Part shown: piece by piece, positions 18,414 to 26,564 of the stretch | Layout: every line of letters starts with the position of its first letter | Position numbering within the stretch: the stretch's first letter is position 1 | The notes under the pieces: model-generated | The model's database searches: none | Seen by the model: only the letters and a program-made list of their open reading frames with translations | Told to the model about the DNA's origin: nothing | Assembly: GCF_000631985.1 (NCBI RefSeq) | Contig: NZ_JFYN01000041.1 | Span: 186,001 to 250,000, forward strand | Reading direction: 5' to 3' | Source: Pseudomonas sp. RIT288 | GTDB lineage: Bacteria > Pseudomonadota > Gammaproteobacteria > Pseudomonadales > Pseudomonadaceae | Length of the DNA stretch: 64,000 nt | Made by a program: the position numbers and the translations under genes

Positions 18414-19088
18414 ATGCCCCGAAGCAGATTCTGTAAAACATTTACCGCAAAAAATCTCAACGCTCCCTACCAAGGAATTTCGCTACGGGGTGTCGTCCTT
18501 GATAGAAGGTTATGGAAAGCATTCCATAACCTTACTGTAGCTTTTCTTGATGACATGTCAAAAGCCGATCGCTGGGAATATATAACAGTGATTCGAGAAT
18601 GGGCGAGCCATATCAATCTGAGCATCGTATTCACCAGCGACCCCAAAGCCGATATTCGCATCAAGACCGAAGCCAGTCTTAACAGCTCGGCAATCGGGAC
18701 CGATGCGCTTCTCGTCGATCCGGCAGATCCAACCATGTACATTGCTGACAAACCCAATACAGAGTTTTTCAGATCCGCGGTATTGCACGAGTTTGGCCAT
18801 GCCCTTGGTTTTCAGCACGAACACCTGCACCCGGACATAAATATCCCATGGAACAAGCCAAAGGTTTATGAGTACTACATGGAGGAAGAAGGCTGGAGTC
18901 GAGAGTCAGTTGATCAGAATATCTTCAACCAGATCAACGAACCCATGACAGTCACCGCCTACGACTCCAAGTCAATCATGCACTACCCGATTGACAAGGA
19001 TTTGACTGACGGCGTATTCGAAGTCGGTGAAAACATGGAGCTAAGTGAAAAGGATAAACACTTGGCGCGTAGCGTTTATCCTCGCTGA
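18414..19088 (+). CDS. Astacin-like (M12-type) metalloprotease, tandem copy 2
   Basis: Paralogue of the gene at 17442. 224 residues. Zinc site HEFGHALGFQHEH (125-137), canonical Met-turn SIMHYP (187-192), and the shared blocks SSAIGTDALL, DINIPWNKPKVYEYY and LSEKDKHLARSVYPR at the C-terminus. The N-terminal 40 residues are poorly conserved with copy 1 (basic, MPRSRFCKTFTAKNL) and show no clear signal peptide. AAGGATTTAAAG precedes the ATG. Codon use and GC resemble copy 1 rather than the surrounding core genes. Confidence 0.88.
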   Translation: MPRSRFCKTFTAKNLNAPYQGISLRGVVLDRRLWKAFHNLTVAFLDDMSKADRWEYITVIREWASHINLSIVFTSDPKADIRIKTEASLNSSAIGTDALLVDPADPTMYIADKPNTEFFRSAVLHEFGHALGFQHEHLHPDINIPWNKPKVYEYYMEEEGWSRESVDQNIFNQINEPMTVTAYDSKSIMHYPIDKDLTDGVFEVGENMELSEKDKHLARSVYPR

Positions 19089-19162
19089 CTCAGGCAAATA
19101 CTCGAACACCCGCACTGTCTTGCTTCACGGTGCCGACATTGGCTTCGCTCAAATCGAGTTCG

Positions 19163-19225
19163 TCGCTGGCTGAGTGTGTCGAGGTTGCAGAGCGGATTCG
19201 TACGTTCGCCAGTCGCCAGTCATAG
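19163..19225 (+). pseudogene. Decayed copy of the dapC 3' end (second)
   Basis: Reads SLAECVEVAERIRTFASRQS-stop, compared with PLAECVEAAERIRDFITRQR-stop in dapC. The following bases CCTGCCAGTTCTGCTGGCAC resemble the dapC terminator stem. It lies between metalloprotease copies 2 and 3, within an otherwise gene-free gap (19089-19485), and has no upstream coding body. Confidence 0.8.
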
Positions 19226-19485
19226 CGCCTTTACCCTGCCAGTTCTGCTGGCACCGTAGCCGGTCATAAAATCGTAAACACCTTCAATTTAGTTACTCAA
19301 GCCCAGCAACTAGTACTCTTCACCCAAAGCGACTTGTCGGAAACAACAAGCAACTCGACAAGTTAAATCCGAAAAATTAAAACATGGATGTTCAGCTATG
19401 CACCTAATCCGGCTTCAGCCAGGCAAAAAAATCGAAACTGCACTCTTCTCGCGCAACATCAAATGCACTCGGGAGACTCAGAACA

Positions 19486-20136
19486 ATGTGGGCTAAAAAC
19501 AATCCGGCAAAATTCTGGACTCCCGGCAGCACACTTCGCATCGCCTTCCTCAACGGCACGCAGGCATTCAAGGACGCGACCATCACCGCTGCCAGCAACT
19601 GGTTGCCGCACATCAACTTGAAGTTCGATTTCGTCGAGGGTGAAGTGGGCGACATCCGCATACTCAGTGAGGAAGGCACGTTTTCCTCCCTGATCGGCAC
19701 GGATGCTCTGTTACATCCCGATGAGCCGACCATGAAACTCTGGCCCCATCCAGGTCAGGCACGTTACTTCGCAGCCAATGCCATGCATGAATTCGGTCAC
19801 ATGCTGGGCGCGGAGCATGAACAGACCAATCCCACGGCAGATATTCCCTGGGACAAGCCGGCCATCTACGCACAATTCGGAATCACCGAAAACCCGGAAG
19901 ATGATGACTCTCAAGCCAGAGTGACGCGTGAAAGACTGCACCAATGGTATCTGGATCGTGCAGACCCCAGCGAAAGCATTTATTCGGAGTACGACCGAAA
20001 ATCGATCATGCACTACGTCATTTATCAGTCCTGGACAAAAGGCGACTTTCAGAACTTTTTAAATTTGAGTCTAAGCGATAAGGATAAAGCCTTCATGGCG
20101 AAGGCCTATCCCTATCCGGCAGAAACGAGCCAGTAA
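19486..20136 (+). CDS. Astacin-like (M12-type) metalloprotease, tandem copy 3
   Basis: Third paralogue, 216 residues. Zinc site HEFGHMLGAEHEQ (101-113), Met-turn SIMHYV (173-178), and the shared SLIGTDALL and ADIPWDKPAIY blocks. Its N-terminus is about 20 residues shorter than copy 1. An in-frame ATG at 19384 (MDVQLCT, recalling MDTFHYCT of copy 1) is cut off by TAA at 19405-19407, so translation probably starts at 19486, after GGAGACTCAGAACA. Whether the shortened protein is active cannot be told. Confidence 0.85.
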   Translation: MWAKNNPAKFWTPGSTLRIAFLNGTQAFKDATITAASNWLPHINLKFDFVEGEVGDIRILSEEGTFSSLIGTDALLHPDEPTMKLWPHPGQARYFAANAMHEFGHMLGAEHEQTNPTADIPWDKPAIYAQFGITENPEDDDSQARVTRERLHQWYLDRADPSESIYSEYDRKSIMHYVIYQSWTKGDFQNFLNLSLSDKDKAFMAKAYPYPAETSQ

Positions 20137-20156
20137 GGTCATTCAACAGCGAATAA

Positions 20157-21788
20157 CTATTTGACCTGCCCCAGATTCGCCTCGCTTAAATCCAGGTCTG
20201 CCAAAACTTCGCGCAACACGTCATCACCAATCTGATGGTGACGACTGAGGCTATACAACTCCAGACGCTGCGCCCGCAGCGCCTTCAAACGCAGACGGCG
20301 TTCCAGCAGATCCATCTGGAACGCCAGCGCCTGGGCTTCGGCGGAATCGTTGAAGACGTCGAGCTGATGACGATACTCGGACATGATTCGTGCCTTGAGT
20401 TCCGCCGAGAGCGCGGCCTGCGCAGCATCCTGCGGGCCGACCTCTTCGGTTTCCAGCGCATGGATCGCCGCTTCGGCAGTCTTGCGCCAGGCATCGCGCA
20501 CTTCCTGGCGACGCTTGTCGTCCGGGCTTTTCTCGATGCCACGCAGCAGCAACGGCAAGGCGATACAGGCACAAATCAGCGACAACAGAATCACCCCGGC
20601 GGCGATGAAGATCAGCAGATCACGCTCGGGGAACGCCTCGGCCCCCATCAACATCGGCACCGACATCACACCGGCCAGCGTAACCGCCCCACGCACTCCG
20701 CCGACGGTCAGCAACCAGCAGGATCGCGCGGTCGGCACTTGCGTCAGGTCACCCTTGCCGCGCAGCCGTCGCAGCAGCACCGACAAACGCCAGATGCTTT
20801 GCACCCAGACAAAGCGCAACAGCACCAGCGCGAGGAAAATCGCCACCACGTCGAGGCCGCGATAGAGCAGCGTCGGCCACAACGTCGGTTCGTGGCTGAC
20901 CACGGCCTTGATGATGTCCGGCAATTGCAGGCCCAGCAGCAAGAAGATCAAACCGTTGAAGGCAAATTCGAGCAATGACCAGACACTGCGATTGAGCAGC
21001 CGGGTACTGGTCTGCCGCGGCAGCAGATCAAGCCAGCTCTGCATCATCCCCGCCGCGACAGCCGAAAGAATCCCCGATGCACCCAGGCGCTCGGCCAGTA
21101 CATAAGCAGCGAACGGCAGCAGCAACATGAACACCACGTGGGTGGCCGGATCGTCCCAGCCACGGGCGATCATCCACGCGCGCAAGCGCCCGACCAGCCA
21201 GCTCAGCGCGACGCCGACGGCCAAGCCCCCGACCGCCACCAGCACGAAAGTCAGGCTCGCATTGGCCAGCGAGAACACCCCGGTCACCGCCGCCACCAAG
21301 GCAAACTTGAACGTCACCAGACCCGAGGCATCGTTCATCAATGCTTCGCCTTGCAGGATGTGCATCAGCGGCGTCGGCAAGCGGTTCTGCGAGATCGCCG
21401 AAACAGCCACGGCATCGGTCGGCGACAACACGGCGGCCAGCGCGAAGGCCACCGGCAGCGGAATGCTCGGCAGCAGCCAGTGAATGAAGTACCCGGCGCC
21501 AACCACCGTGAACAACACCAGACCGACCGCCAGCGTCAGGATCGGTCCACGTAAGTGCCAGAACTCGCGCTTGGGCATGCGCCAGCCGTCGGAAAACAGC
21601 AGCGGCGGCAGGAACAGAAACAGGAACAATTCGGGGTCCAGCGCGACGTGCAGGCCCAGTGTCGGCCAGGCCAGCAAGGCACCGGCGGCGATTTGCACGA
21701 GGGGCAGTGGCAGCGGGATGACCCGTCCGACCAGCCGGGAGACGCTGACCAGCATCAGCAGGATCAGGACGGTATAAGCGGTTTGCAT
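20157..21788 (-). CDS. CPA1-family Na+/H+ antiporter
   Basis: Inner-membrane cation/proton exchanger. 543 residues with about twelve hydrophobic segments through residue 410. The CPA1 ion-site motif GEALMNDASGLVTFK occurs near 150-165, and the upstream VLSPTDAVAVSAI segment is typical of the family. A charged cytoplasmic tail of about 130 residues is rich in Arg/Glu/Leu helix. It converges on metalloprotease copy 3 with only 20 bases between. Ion preference cannot be read from sequence. Confidence 0.9.
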   Translation of the reverse strand: MQTAYTVLILLMLVSVSRLVGRVIPLPLPLVQIAAGALLAWPTLGLHVALDPELFLFLFLPPLLFSDGWRMPKREFWHLRGPILTLAVGLVLFTVVGAGYFIHWLLPSIPLPVAFALAAVLSPTDAVAVSAISQNRLPTPLMHILQGEALMNDASGLVTFKFALVAAVTGVFSLANASLTFVLVAVGGLAVGVALSWLVGRLRAWMIARGWDDPATHVVFMLLLPFAAYVLAERLGASGILSAVAAGMMQSWLDLLPRQTSTRLLNRSVWSLLEFAFNGLIFLLLGLQLPDIIKAVVSHEPTLWPTLLYRGLDVVAIFLALVLLRFVWVQSIWRLSVLLRRLRGKGDLTQVPTARSCWLLTVGGVRGAVTLAGVMSVPMLMGAEAFPERDLLIFIAAGVILLSLICACIALPLLLRGIEKSPDDKRRQEVRDAWRKTAEAAIHALETEEVGPQDAAQAALSAELKARIMSEYRHQLDVFNDSAEAQALAFQMDLLERRLRLKALRAQRLELYSLSRHHQIGDDVLREVLADLDLSEANLGQVK

Positions 21789-21882
21789 AAAGCGGAAATC
21801 TCAGACAATCGGCAGCGTTGAACTGCCATATTAGCCGCTTAGGATGCGTCTGGCGTTTGCACCTATGTCGCACACGCCCTAT

Positions 21883-21967
21883 GTAGGAGCTGCGGCACGC
21901 TGCGATCTTTTGATGTTTAAAAACAAAATCAACAGATCGCAGCCTCGTTTCACTCGACAGCTCCTAC
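21883..21967. repeat. REP doublet, AGCTGC...GCGATC type
   Basis: Facing arms GTAGGAGCTGCGGCACGCTG and (inverted) CTCGACAGCTCCTAC, separated by an AT-rich spacer. Arms are less well matched than in the other copies. Lies between the divergent antiporter and ArsC-like genes. Confidence 0.75.
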
Positions 21968-22067
21968 AGGGATTTGTGCAGGGTAATGAAGCCGGGCGCC
22001 CGAAACGCTTTGGTCATGGCATAATCCGACACCATTTTTTTCCAGCACCTGTAAAGGGGGCGATTCC

Positions 22068-22430
22068 TTGACCGTTTCAAGTAAAACGTTGCACCTTTTC
22101 GGCATCAAAGCCTGCGACACCATGAAGAAGGCGCGCACCTGGCTCGATGAACACGCTGTCAGCTACGACTTCCACGACTACAAAACCGCCGGTATCGACC
22201 GTGAGCACCTGACCCGATGGTGTGACGAGCACGGCTGGCAAACGGTGTTGAACCGTGCAGGCACGACCTTTCGCAAACTCGACGACGAACGTAAAGCCGA
22301 TCTCGACCAGTCGAAAGCCATCGAACTGATGCTCGCTCAACCCTCGATGATCAAGCGCCCGGTGCTCGATCTCGGTGACCGAACCCTGATTGGCTTCAAG
22401 CCAGACATCTACGCGGCCGCGCTCAAGTAA
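22068..22430 (+). CDS. ArsC/Spx-family reductase-like protein
   Basis: 120 residues of thioredoxin-like ArsC/Spx fold. The N-terminal GIKACDTMKKA has the single Cys of the CxxxxxK active site, and a TTFRKL block is near residue 60. Proteins of this type (YffB-like) have no firmly known substrate; arsenate reduction should not be assumed. The start is TTG at 22068, seven bases after a strong AAAGGGGG ribosome-binding site; no suitable ATG is nearby. It precedes dapD by 32 bases and may share its transcript. Confidence 0.85.
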   Translation: MTVSSKTLHLFGIKACDTMKKARTWLDEHAVSYDFHDYKTAGIDREHLTRWCDEHGWQTVLNRAGTTFRKLDDERKADLDQSKAIELMLAQPSMIKRPVLDLGDRTLIGFKPDIYAAALK

Positions 22431-22462
22431 GCAGCCCGTCACTTATTGCTAGAGGTATTCAC

Positions 22463-23497
22463 ATGTCCAACTCTCTGTTCAGCATCGCCTTTGGTGTCGG
22501 CACGCAAAACCGTCAAGGCGCCTGGCTGGAAGTGTTCTACGCCCAGCCGCTGCTCAACCCGTCGACCGAACTGGTCGCCGCCGTTGCGCCGATCCTCGGC
22601 TACACCGAAGGCAACCAGGCCATCACGTTCACCACCGCGCAGGCTGCGCAACTGGCTGAAGCGGTCAAAGGCATCGACGCCGTTCAAGGCAAACTGCTGA
22701 CCCGTCTGGCCGAGAGCCACAAGCCGCTGGTCGCCACTCTGCTGGCCGAAGACGCACAGCTGACCTCGACGCCTGAGGCGTACCTCAAGCTGCACCTGCT
22801 GTCGCATCGTCTGGTCAAACCGCACGGCGTAAGCCTGGCCGGGATCTTCCCGCTGCTGCCGAACGTTGCCTGGACCAGCCAGGGCGCGATCGACCTGAGC
22901 GAACTGGCCGAACTGCAACTCGAAGCCCGTCTGCGCGGCGAGCTGCTGGAAGTGTTCTCGGTGGACAAGTTCCCGAAAATGACCGACTACGTGGTACCGG
23001 CCGGCGTGCGTATCGCTGACGCGGCACGTCTGCGTCTGGGTGCGTACGTGGGCGAAGGCACCACCGTGATGCACGAAGGTTTCATCAACTTCAACGCCGG
23101 CACCGAAGGCCCGGGCATGATCGAAGGCCGCGTTTCCGCTGGCGTATTCGTCGGCAAGGGTTCGGACCTGGGCGGCGGCTGCTCGACCATGGGCACCCTG
23201 TCGGGTGGCGGCAACATCGTGATCAAGGTTGGCGAAGGCTGCCTGATCGGCGCCAACGCCGGTATCGGTATCCCGTTGGGCGACCGCAACACCGTCGAGT
23301 CGGGCCTGTACGTGACCGCCGGCACCAAAGTCGCGCTGCTGGACGAGCACAACAACCTGGTCAAAGTTGTGAAGGCGCGTGAGTTGGCCGGTCAGACCGA
23401 CCTGCTGTTCCGTCGCAACTCGGAAACCGGTGCCGTGGAATGCAAGACCCACAAATCGGCGATCGAACTGAACGAAGCGCTGCACGCTCACAACTAA
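22463..23497 (+). CDS. dapD: Tetrahydrodipicolinate N-succinyltransferase DapD
   Basis: Succinylates tetrahydrodipicolinate from succinyl-CoA in the DAP/lysine pathway; its product is the substrate of DapC. 344 residues, the long form found in Pseudomonas rather than the ~274-residue enteric form. The C-terminal half is a left-handed beta-helix with hexapeptide repeats, including SDLGGGCSTMGTLSGGGN near 235-250 and the cofactor/active-site stretch GEGCLIGANAGIGIPLGD. Ribosome-binding site AGAGGT precedes the ATG. Confidence 0.95.
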   Translation: MSNSLFSIAFGVGTQNRQGAWLEVFYAQPLLNPSTELVAAVAPILGYTEGNQAITFTTAQAAQLAEAVKGIDAVQGKLLTRLAESHKPLVATLLAEDAQLTSTPEAYLKLHLLSHRLVKPHGVSLAGIFPLLPNVAWTSQGAIDLSELAELQLEARLRGELLEVFSVDKFPKMTDYVVPAGVRIADAARLRLGAYVGEGTTVMHEGFINFNAGTEGPGMIEGRVSAGVFVGKGSDLGGGCSTMGTLSGGGNIVIKVGEGCLIGANAGIGIPLGDRNTVESGLYVTAGTKVALLDEHNNLVKVVKARELAGQTDLLFRRNSETGAVECKTHKSAIELNEALHAHN

Positions 23498-23512
23498 GTG
23501 CCGCAGGCACTT

Positions 23513-23583
23513 GTGGGAGCGAGCCTGCTCGCGAAGGCGTCCTTGAGGTCGCAAAAAGCTTCGCGAGCAGGCTAGCTCCCACT
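23513..23583. repeat. REP doublet, GCGAGCCTGCTCGCGAA type
   Basis: GTGGGAGCGAGCCTGCTCGCGAAGG, then the inverted arm CTTCGCGAGCAGGCTAGCTC with one altered base pair (CTAG for CTCG). The first arm carries an intact copy of the 16-base site used by the IS110 element at 43323. Confidence 0.9.
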
Positions 23584-23625
23584 GTGTCTTGTGTACACCC
23601 CGCCCAAGTTCACAGGGCTGAACCC

Positions 23626-24831
23626 ATGATGATTCCCTCCCCGTGGCGCGCCGATTTTCCGGCCATCGCCGCCCTGCAACGGCAAGACCAGACCTATCTG
23701 GACAACGCCGCCACCACGCAAAAACCCCAGGCCCTGCTCGACGCACTGACGCATTATTACGCCAACGGCGCGGCCAATGTGCATCGTGCACAGCATCTGC
23801 CCGGCGCCCACGCGACGCAGGCGTTCGAAGACAGTCGGCTCAAGGTTGCCCAGTGGCTGAATGCCGGTGACAGCGGGCAGATCATCTTCACCCACGGCGC
23901 CACCAGTGCGCTGAATCTTCTGGCCTATGGCCTGGAACATCTTTTCCAACCGGGCGATGAAATTGTCATCAGCGCCCTGGAGCATCACGCCAACCTGCTG
24001 CCGTGGCAGCAACTGGCGCAGCGTCGCGAGCTGAAACTGGTGATCCTGCCGCTGGACGCCGACGGCGTGATCGACCTCGGCACGGCTGTGCGTCTAATCA
24101 CCCCACGCACTCGCTTGCTGGCGGTCAGTCAGCTGTCCAACGTGCTCGGTGCCTGGCAACCGTTGCCGGCGCTGTTGGCGATGGCCAAGGCGCACAACGC
24201 GCTGACCGTGGTCGATGGCGCCCAGGGTGTGGTGCATGGTCGCCACGATGTGCAGGCGCTGGGCTGTGACTTCTATGTGTTTTCCAGCCACAAGCTGTAC
24301 GGCCCCGATGGCCTCGGCGTGCTGTTCGGGCGCAACACCGCACTTGAGCAACTGCAGCCGTGGCAGTTCGGCGGCGAAATGGTGCTGGAAGCCAATTATC
24401 ACGATTCACGCTTCCGCCCTGCCCCGCTGGGTTTCGAGGCGGGCACGCCGCCGATCGCCAGCGTGATCGGCCTCGGCGCGACCCTCGATTATCTGGCCAG
24501 GCTGGATCAGGACGCGGTGTCGGCCCACGAAGCGGCGCTGCACGCCTACCTGCTGCAAGGCCTGGCCGCGCGCAACGGCATTCGTCTGCTGGGCAAGCCA
24601 CAATTGGCGCTGGCGAGTTTTGTCGTCGAGGGTGTGCACAACGCCGATCTGGCGCACCTGCTGACCGAGCAAGGCATCGCCGTGCGCGCCGGGCATCACT
24701 GCGCCATGCCGTTGCTGAAAAGCCTGGAGCTGGCCGGCGCCATTCGTGTGTCGCTGGCGCTGTACAACGATTCCGAGGATCTGGAGCGTTTCTTTGACGC
24801 GCTGGATCAGGCCCTGGAGTTGTTGCGATGA
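23626..24831 (+). CDS. csdA: Cysteine desulfurase CsdA (SufS-like)
   Basis: PLP enzyme taking sulfur from cysteine as an enzyme-bound persulfide. 401 residues from the ATG at 23626 (MMIPSPWRADFPAIAALQ); the longer open frame runs back through a REP and into dapD. Motifs: YLDNAATTQKP near 30, the PLP lysine in FSSHKLYGPDG near 225, and the persulfide-forming Cys in AGHHCAMPLL near 365. It overlaps csdE by four bases (ATGA), and tcdA is convergent downstream: the csdA-csdE-tcdA group used for sulfur transfer and ct6A tRNA modification. Confidence 0.93.
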   Translation: MMIPSPWRADFPAIAALQRQDQTYLDNAATTQKPQALLDALTHYYANGAANVHRAQHLPGAHATQAFEDSRLKVAQWLNAGDSGQIIFTHGATSALNLLAYGLEHLFQPGDEIVISALEHHANLLPWQQLAQRRELKLVILPLDADGVIDLGTAVRLITPRTRLLAVSQLSNVLGAWQPLPALLAMAKAHNALTVVDGAQGVVHGRHDVQALGCDFYVFSSHKLYGPDGLGVLFGRNTALEQLQPWQFGGEMVLEANYHDSRFRPAPLGFEAGTPPIASVIGLGATLDYLARLDQDAVSAHEAALHAYLLQGLAARNGIRLLGKPQLALASFVVEGVHNADLAHLLTEQGIAVRAGHHCAMPLLKSLELAGAIRVSLALYNDSEDLERFFDALDQALELLR

Positions 24832-25238
24832 GCCTGCCGCTCGCTGCCGCCGAAGCGCTGCAGACCTTTCAGAATGCCGCCGGTTGGGAACAACGGGCGC
24901 GGTTGCTGATGCAGTTTGGCGATCGTCTGCCACCGCTGGATGACGCGGACAAATGCGAAGCCAACCGCGTGCATGGCTGTGAGAGTCAAATGTGGCTGGT
25001 GGGTGAGTTGCAGGACGGCCAATGGCAGTTCAGCGCTGCCAGCGATGCACGGATGATTCGCGGGTTGGTGGCGTTGCTGCTGTTGCGGGTCAACGGTTTG
25101 TCTGCCATCGAGTTGCAGCAGGTGGACTTGCCAGACTGGTTCAGTCAACTCGGCCTTTCCCGCCAGCTATCGCCATCGCGCAGCAATGGCTTGAATGCCG
25201 TGCTCCAGCGGATGAATGAGTTGGCCGCCACCCTGTAG
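24828..25238 (+). CDS. csdE: Sulfur acceptor CsdE (SufE-like)
   Basis: Accepts persulfide sulfur from CsdA and enhances its activity. 136 residues with the SufE fold. The acceptor Cys lies in ANRVHGCESQMWL near residue 51. Translationally coupled to csdA by ATGA overlap. The TAG stop codon (25236-25238) is inside the first arm of a REP that begins at 25235, so the REP directly abuts the reading frame. Confidence 0.92.
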   Translation: MSLPLAAAEALQTFQNAAGWEQRARLLMQFGDRLPPLDDADKCEANRVHGCESQMWLVGELQDGQWQFSAASDARMIRGLVALLLLRVNGLSAIELQQVDLPDWFSQLGLSRQLSPSRSNGLNAVLQRMNELAATL

Positions 25239-25318
25239 GAGCTGCCGCAGGCTGCGATCTTTTGATTTTGTTTTTTTCAAATCAGGATCAAAAGATCGCA
25301 GCCTGCGGCAGCTCCTAC
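25235..25318. repeat. REP doublet overlapping the csdE stop
   Basis: Arms GTAGGAGCTGCCGCAGGCTG / CAGCCTGCGGCAGCTCCTAC with GCGATCTTTTGAT extensions on both sides of a T-rich loop. The transcript would form a long hairpin directly after csdE and may serve as a convergent-gene terminator or 3' stabiliser. Confidence 0.92.
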
Positions 25319-25364
25319 AGGGGAATACGTGAGCCTGCTCGCGATGAGGCCCTCAGCCCCGGCA

Positions 25365-26177
25365 TCAAACCTGAGGTTTTACTCGGTCCGCCGGGCGCCG
25401 CACACCCGCCACAATCTTGTCCACCGCCTTGGTCGCCGCGACCATGCCGAACGTCGCCGTGACCATCATCACCGCGCCAAACCCGCCGGCGCAGTCGAGC
25501 TTCACCCCGTCGCCGACAAAACTCTTCTGCAAACAGATGCTGCCGTCCGGTTTCGGATAGCGCAGTTGTTCGGTGGAAAACACACACGGCACGCTGTAAT
25601 GGCGGGTCACGGTGCGCGAGAAGCCATAGTCGCGACGCAACGTCGAACGCACTTTCGAGGCCAGTGGATCGTTGAAGGTACGGTTGAGGTCGCACACCTG
25701 AATCAGCGTCGGATCGATCTGCCCGCCCGCACCGCCGGTGGTGATGATCTGAATCTTGCGCCGTTTGCACCAGGCGATCAGCGCAGCCTTGGCGTTGACC
25801 GCGTCGATGCAGTCGATCACGCAGTCGATGTTCGGCGTGATGTACTCGGCCATGGTGTCGCGGGTAACGAAATCCGCCACCGCATGCACCGTGCAATCCG
25901 GGTTGATCCCGCGCAGGCGCTCGGCCATCACTTCGACCTTGGGCTTGCCGACGGTGCTGTCCAGCGCATGCAACTGGCGGTTGGCGTTGCTGACACAGAC
26001 GTCGTCGAGGTCGAACAGCGAAATCTCACCGACGCCACAGCGGGCCATGGCTTCCGCCGCCCAGGAGCCGACGCCACCAACGCCGACAATCGCCACATGG
26101 GCCGCACGCAGACGCTCAAGGCCCTCGATGCCATACAAACGGGCGATGCCTGCAAACCGCGGATCTTCTGTACTCAT
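25365..26177 (-). CDS. tcdA: tRNA threonylcarbamoyladenosine dehydratase TcdA (CsdL)
   Basis: E1-like ATP-dependent enzyme cyclising t6A37 to ct6A in ANN-decoding tRNAs, receiving help from CsdA/CsdE. 270 residues from the ATG at 26177 (MSTEDPRFAGIARLYG); an ATG two codons upstream is also possible. The nucleotide loop GVGGVGSWAAEAMARCG near 40 and DLDDVCVSNANRQ near 62 are typical of ThiF/MoeB-fold proteins. C-terminal hydrophobic helix FGMVAATKAVDKIVAG. Convergent with csdE across a REP. Confidence 0.93.
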   Translation of the reverse strand: MSTEDPRFAGIARLYGIEGLERLRAAHVAIVGVGGVGSWAAEAMARCGVGEISLFDLDDVCVSNANRQLHALDSTVGKPKVEVMAERLRGINPDCTVHAVADFVTRDTMAEYITPNIDCVIDCIDAVNAKAALIAWCKRRKIQIITTGGAGGQIDPTLIQVCDLNRTFNDPLASKVRSTLRRDYGFSRTVTRHYSVPCVFSTEQLRYPKPDGSICLQKSFVGDGVKLDCAGGFGAVMMVTATFGMVAATKAVDKIVAGVRRPADRVKPQV

Positions 26178-26276
26178 GACCATTACCCCAAAAACCGGCG
26201 CGCATTATAGGGCCGTCGGCGGACAAGAGCATCTTTGATGCTATGAACGGTGAACGCAGCCGTTTGCACAAACCTT

Positions 26277-26367
26277 GTGGCGAGGGAGCTTGCTCCCGCC
26301 GGGTCGCGAAGCGGCCCTTTGAAAGCGGCCTGCTTCGCAGTCCAGCGGGAGCAAGCTCCCTCGCCAC
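26277..26367. repeat. REP-like palindrome, GCGAGGGAGCTTGCTCCC type
   Basis: Outer arms GTGGCGAGGGAGCTTGCTCC / GGAGCAAGCTCCCTCGCCAC are perfect complements, with inner GGGTCGCGAAGCGGCC-like sequence. A third REP sub-type in the window. It lies in the 387-base gap between the tcdA and ndvB starts; the rest of that gap shows no clear gene. Confidence 0.85.
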
Positions 26368-26564
26368 GGGGAATTGCTATAACTAAACAACAAAGTTTTC
26401 TCTTACAAGCTGTTACTAAAGAACTTAAATCAGGTTGGACTGCCCAATGTCGGGCATTTTCCTGCCCGGTGTACGAGCAGTGAACTGCCGGTGTAGGATT
26501 CGCGCCCTTTTGGCGTAAGCCGACCCGTTCCTTCGTTCCACAGCCTTTGGAACCCGAAATAGCT

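Noticed and set aside
17442..20136. Serralysin/AprA-type proteases
   Set aside because: No RTX repeats, no ABC exporter genes, and the Met-turn SIMH fits astacins rather than serralysins.
22068..22430. Arsenate reductase
   Set aside because: Only the generic ArsC/Spx fold is visible and no ars genes adjoin it.
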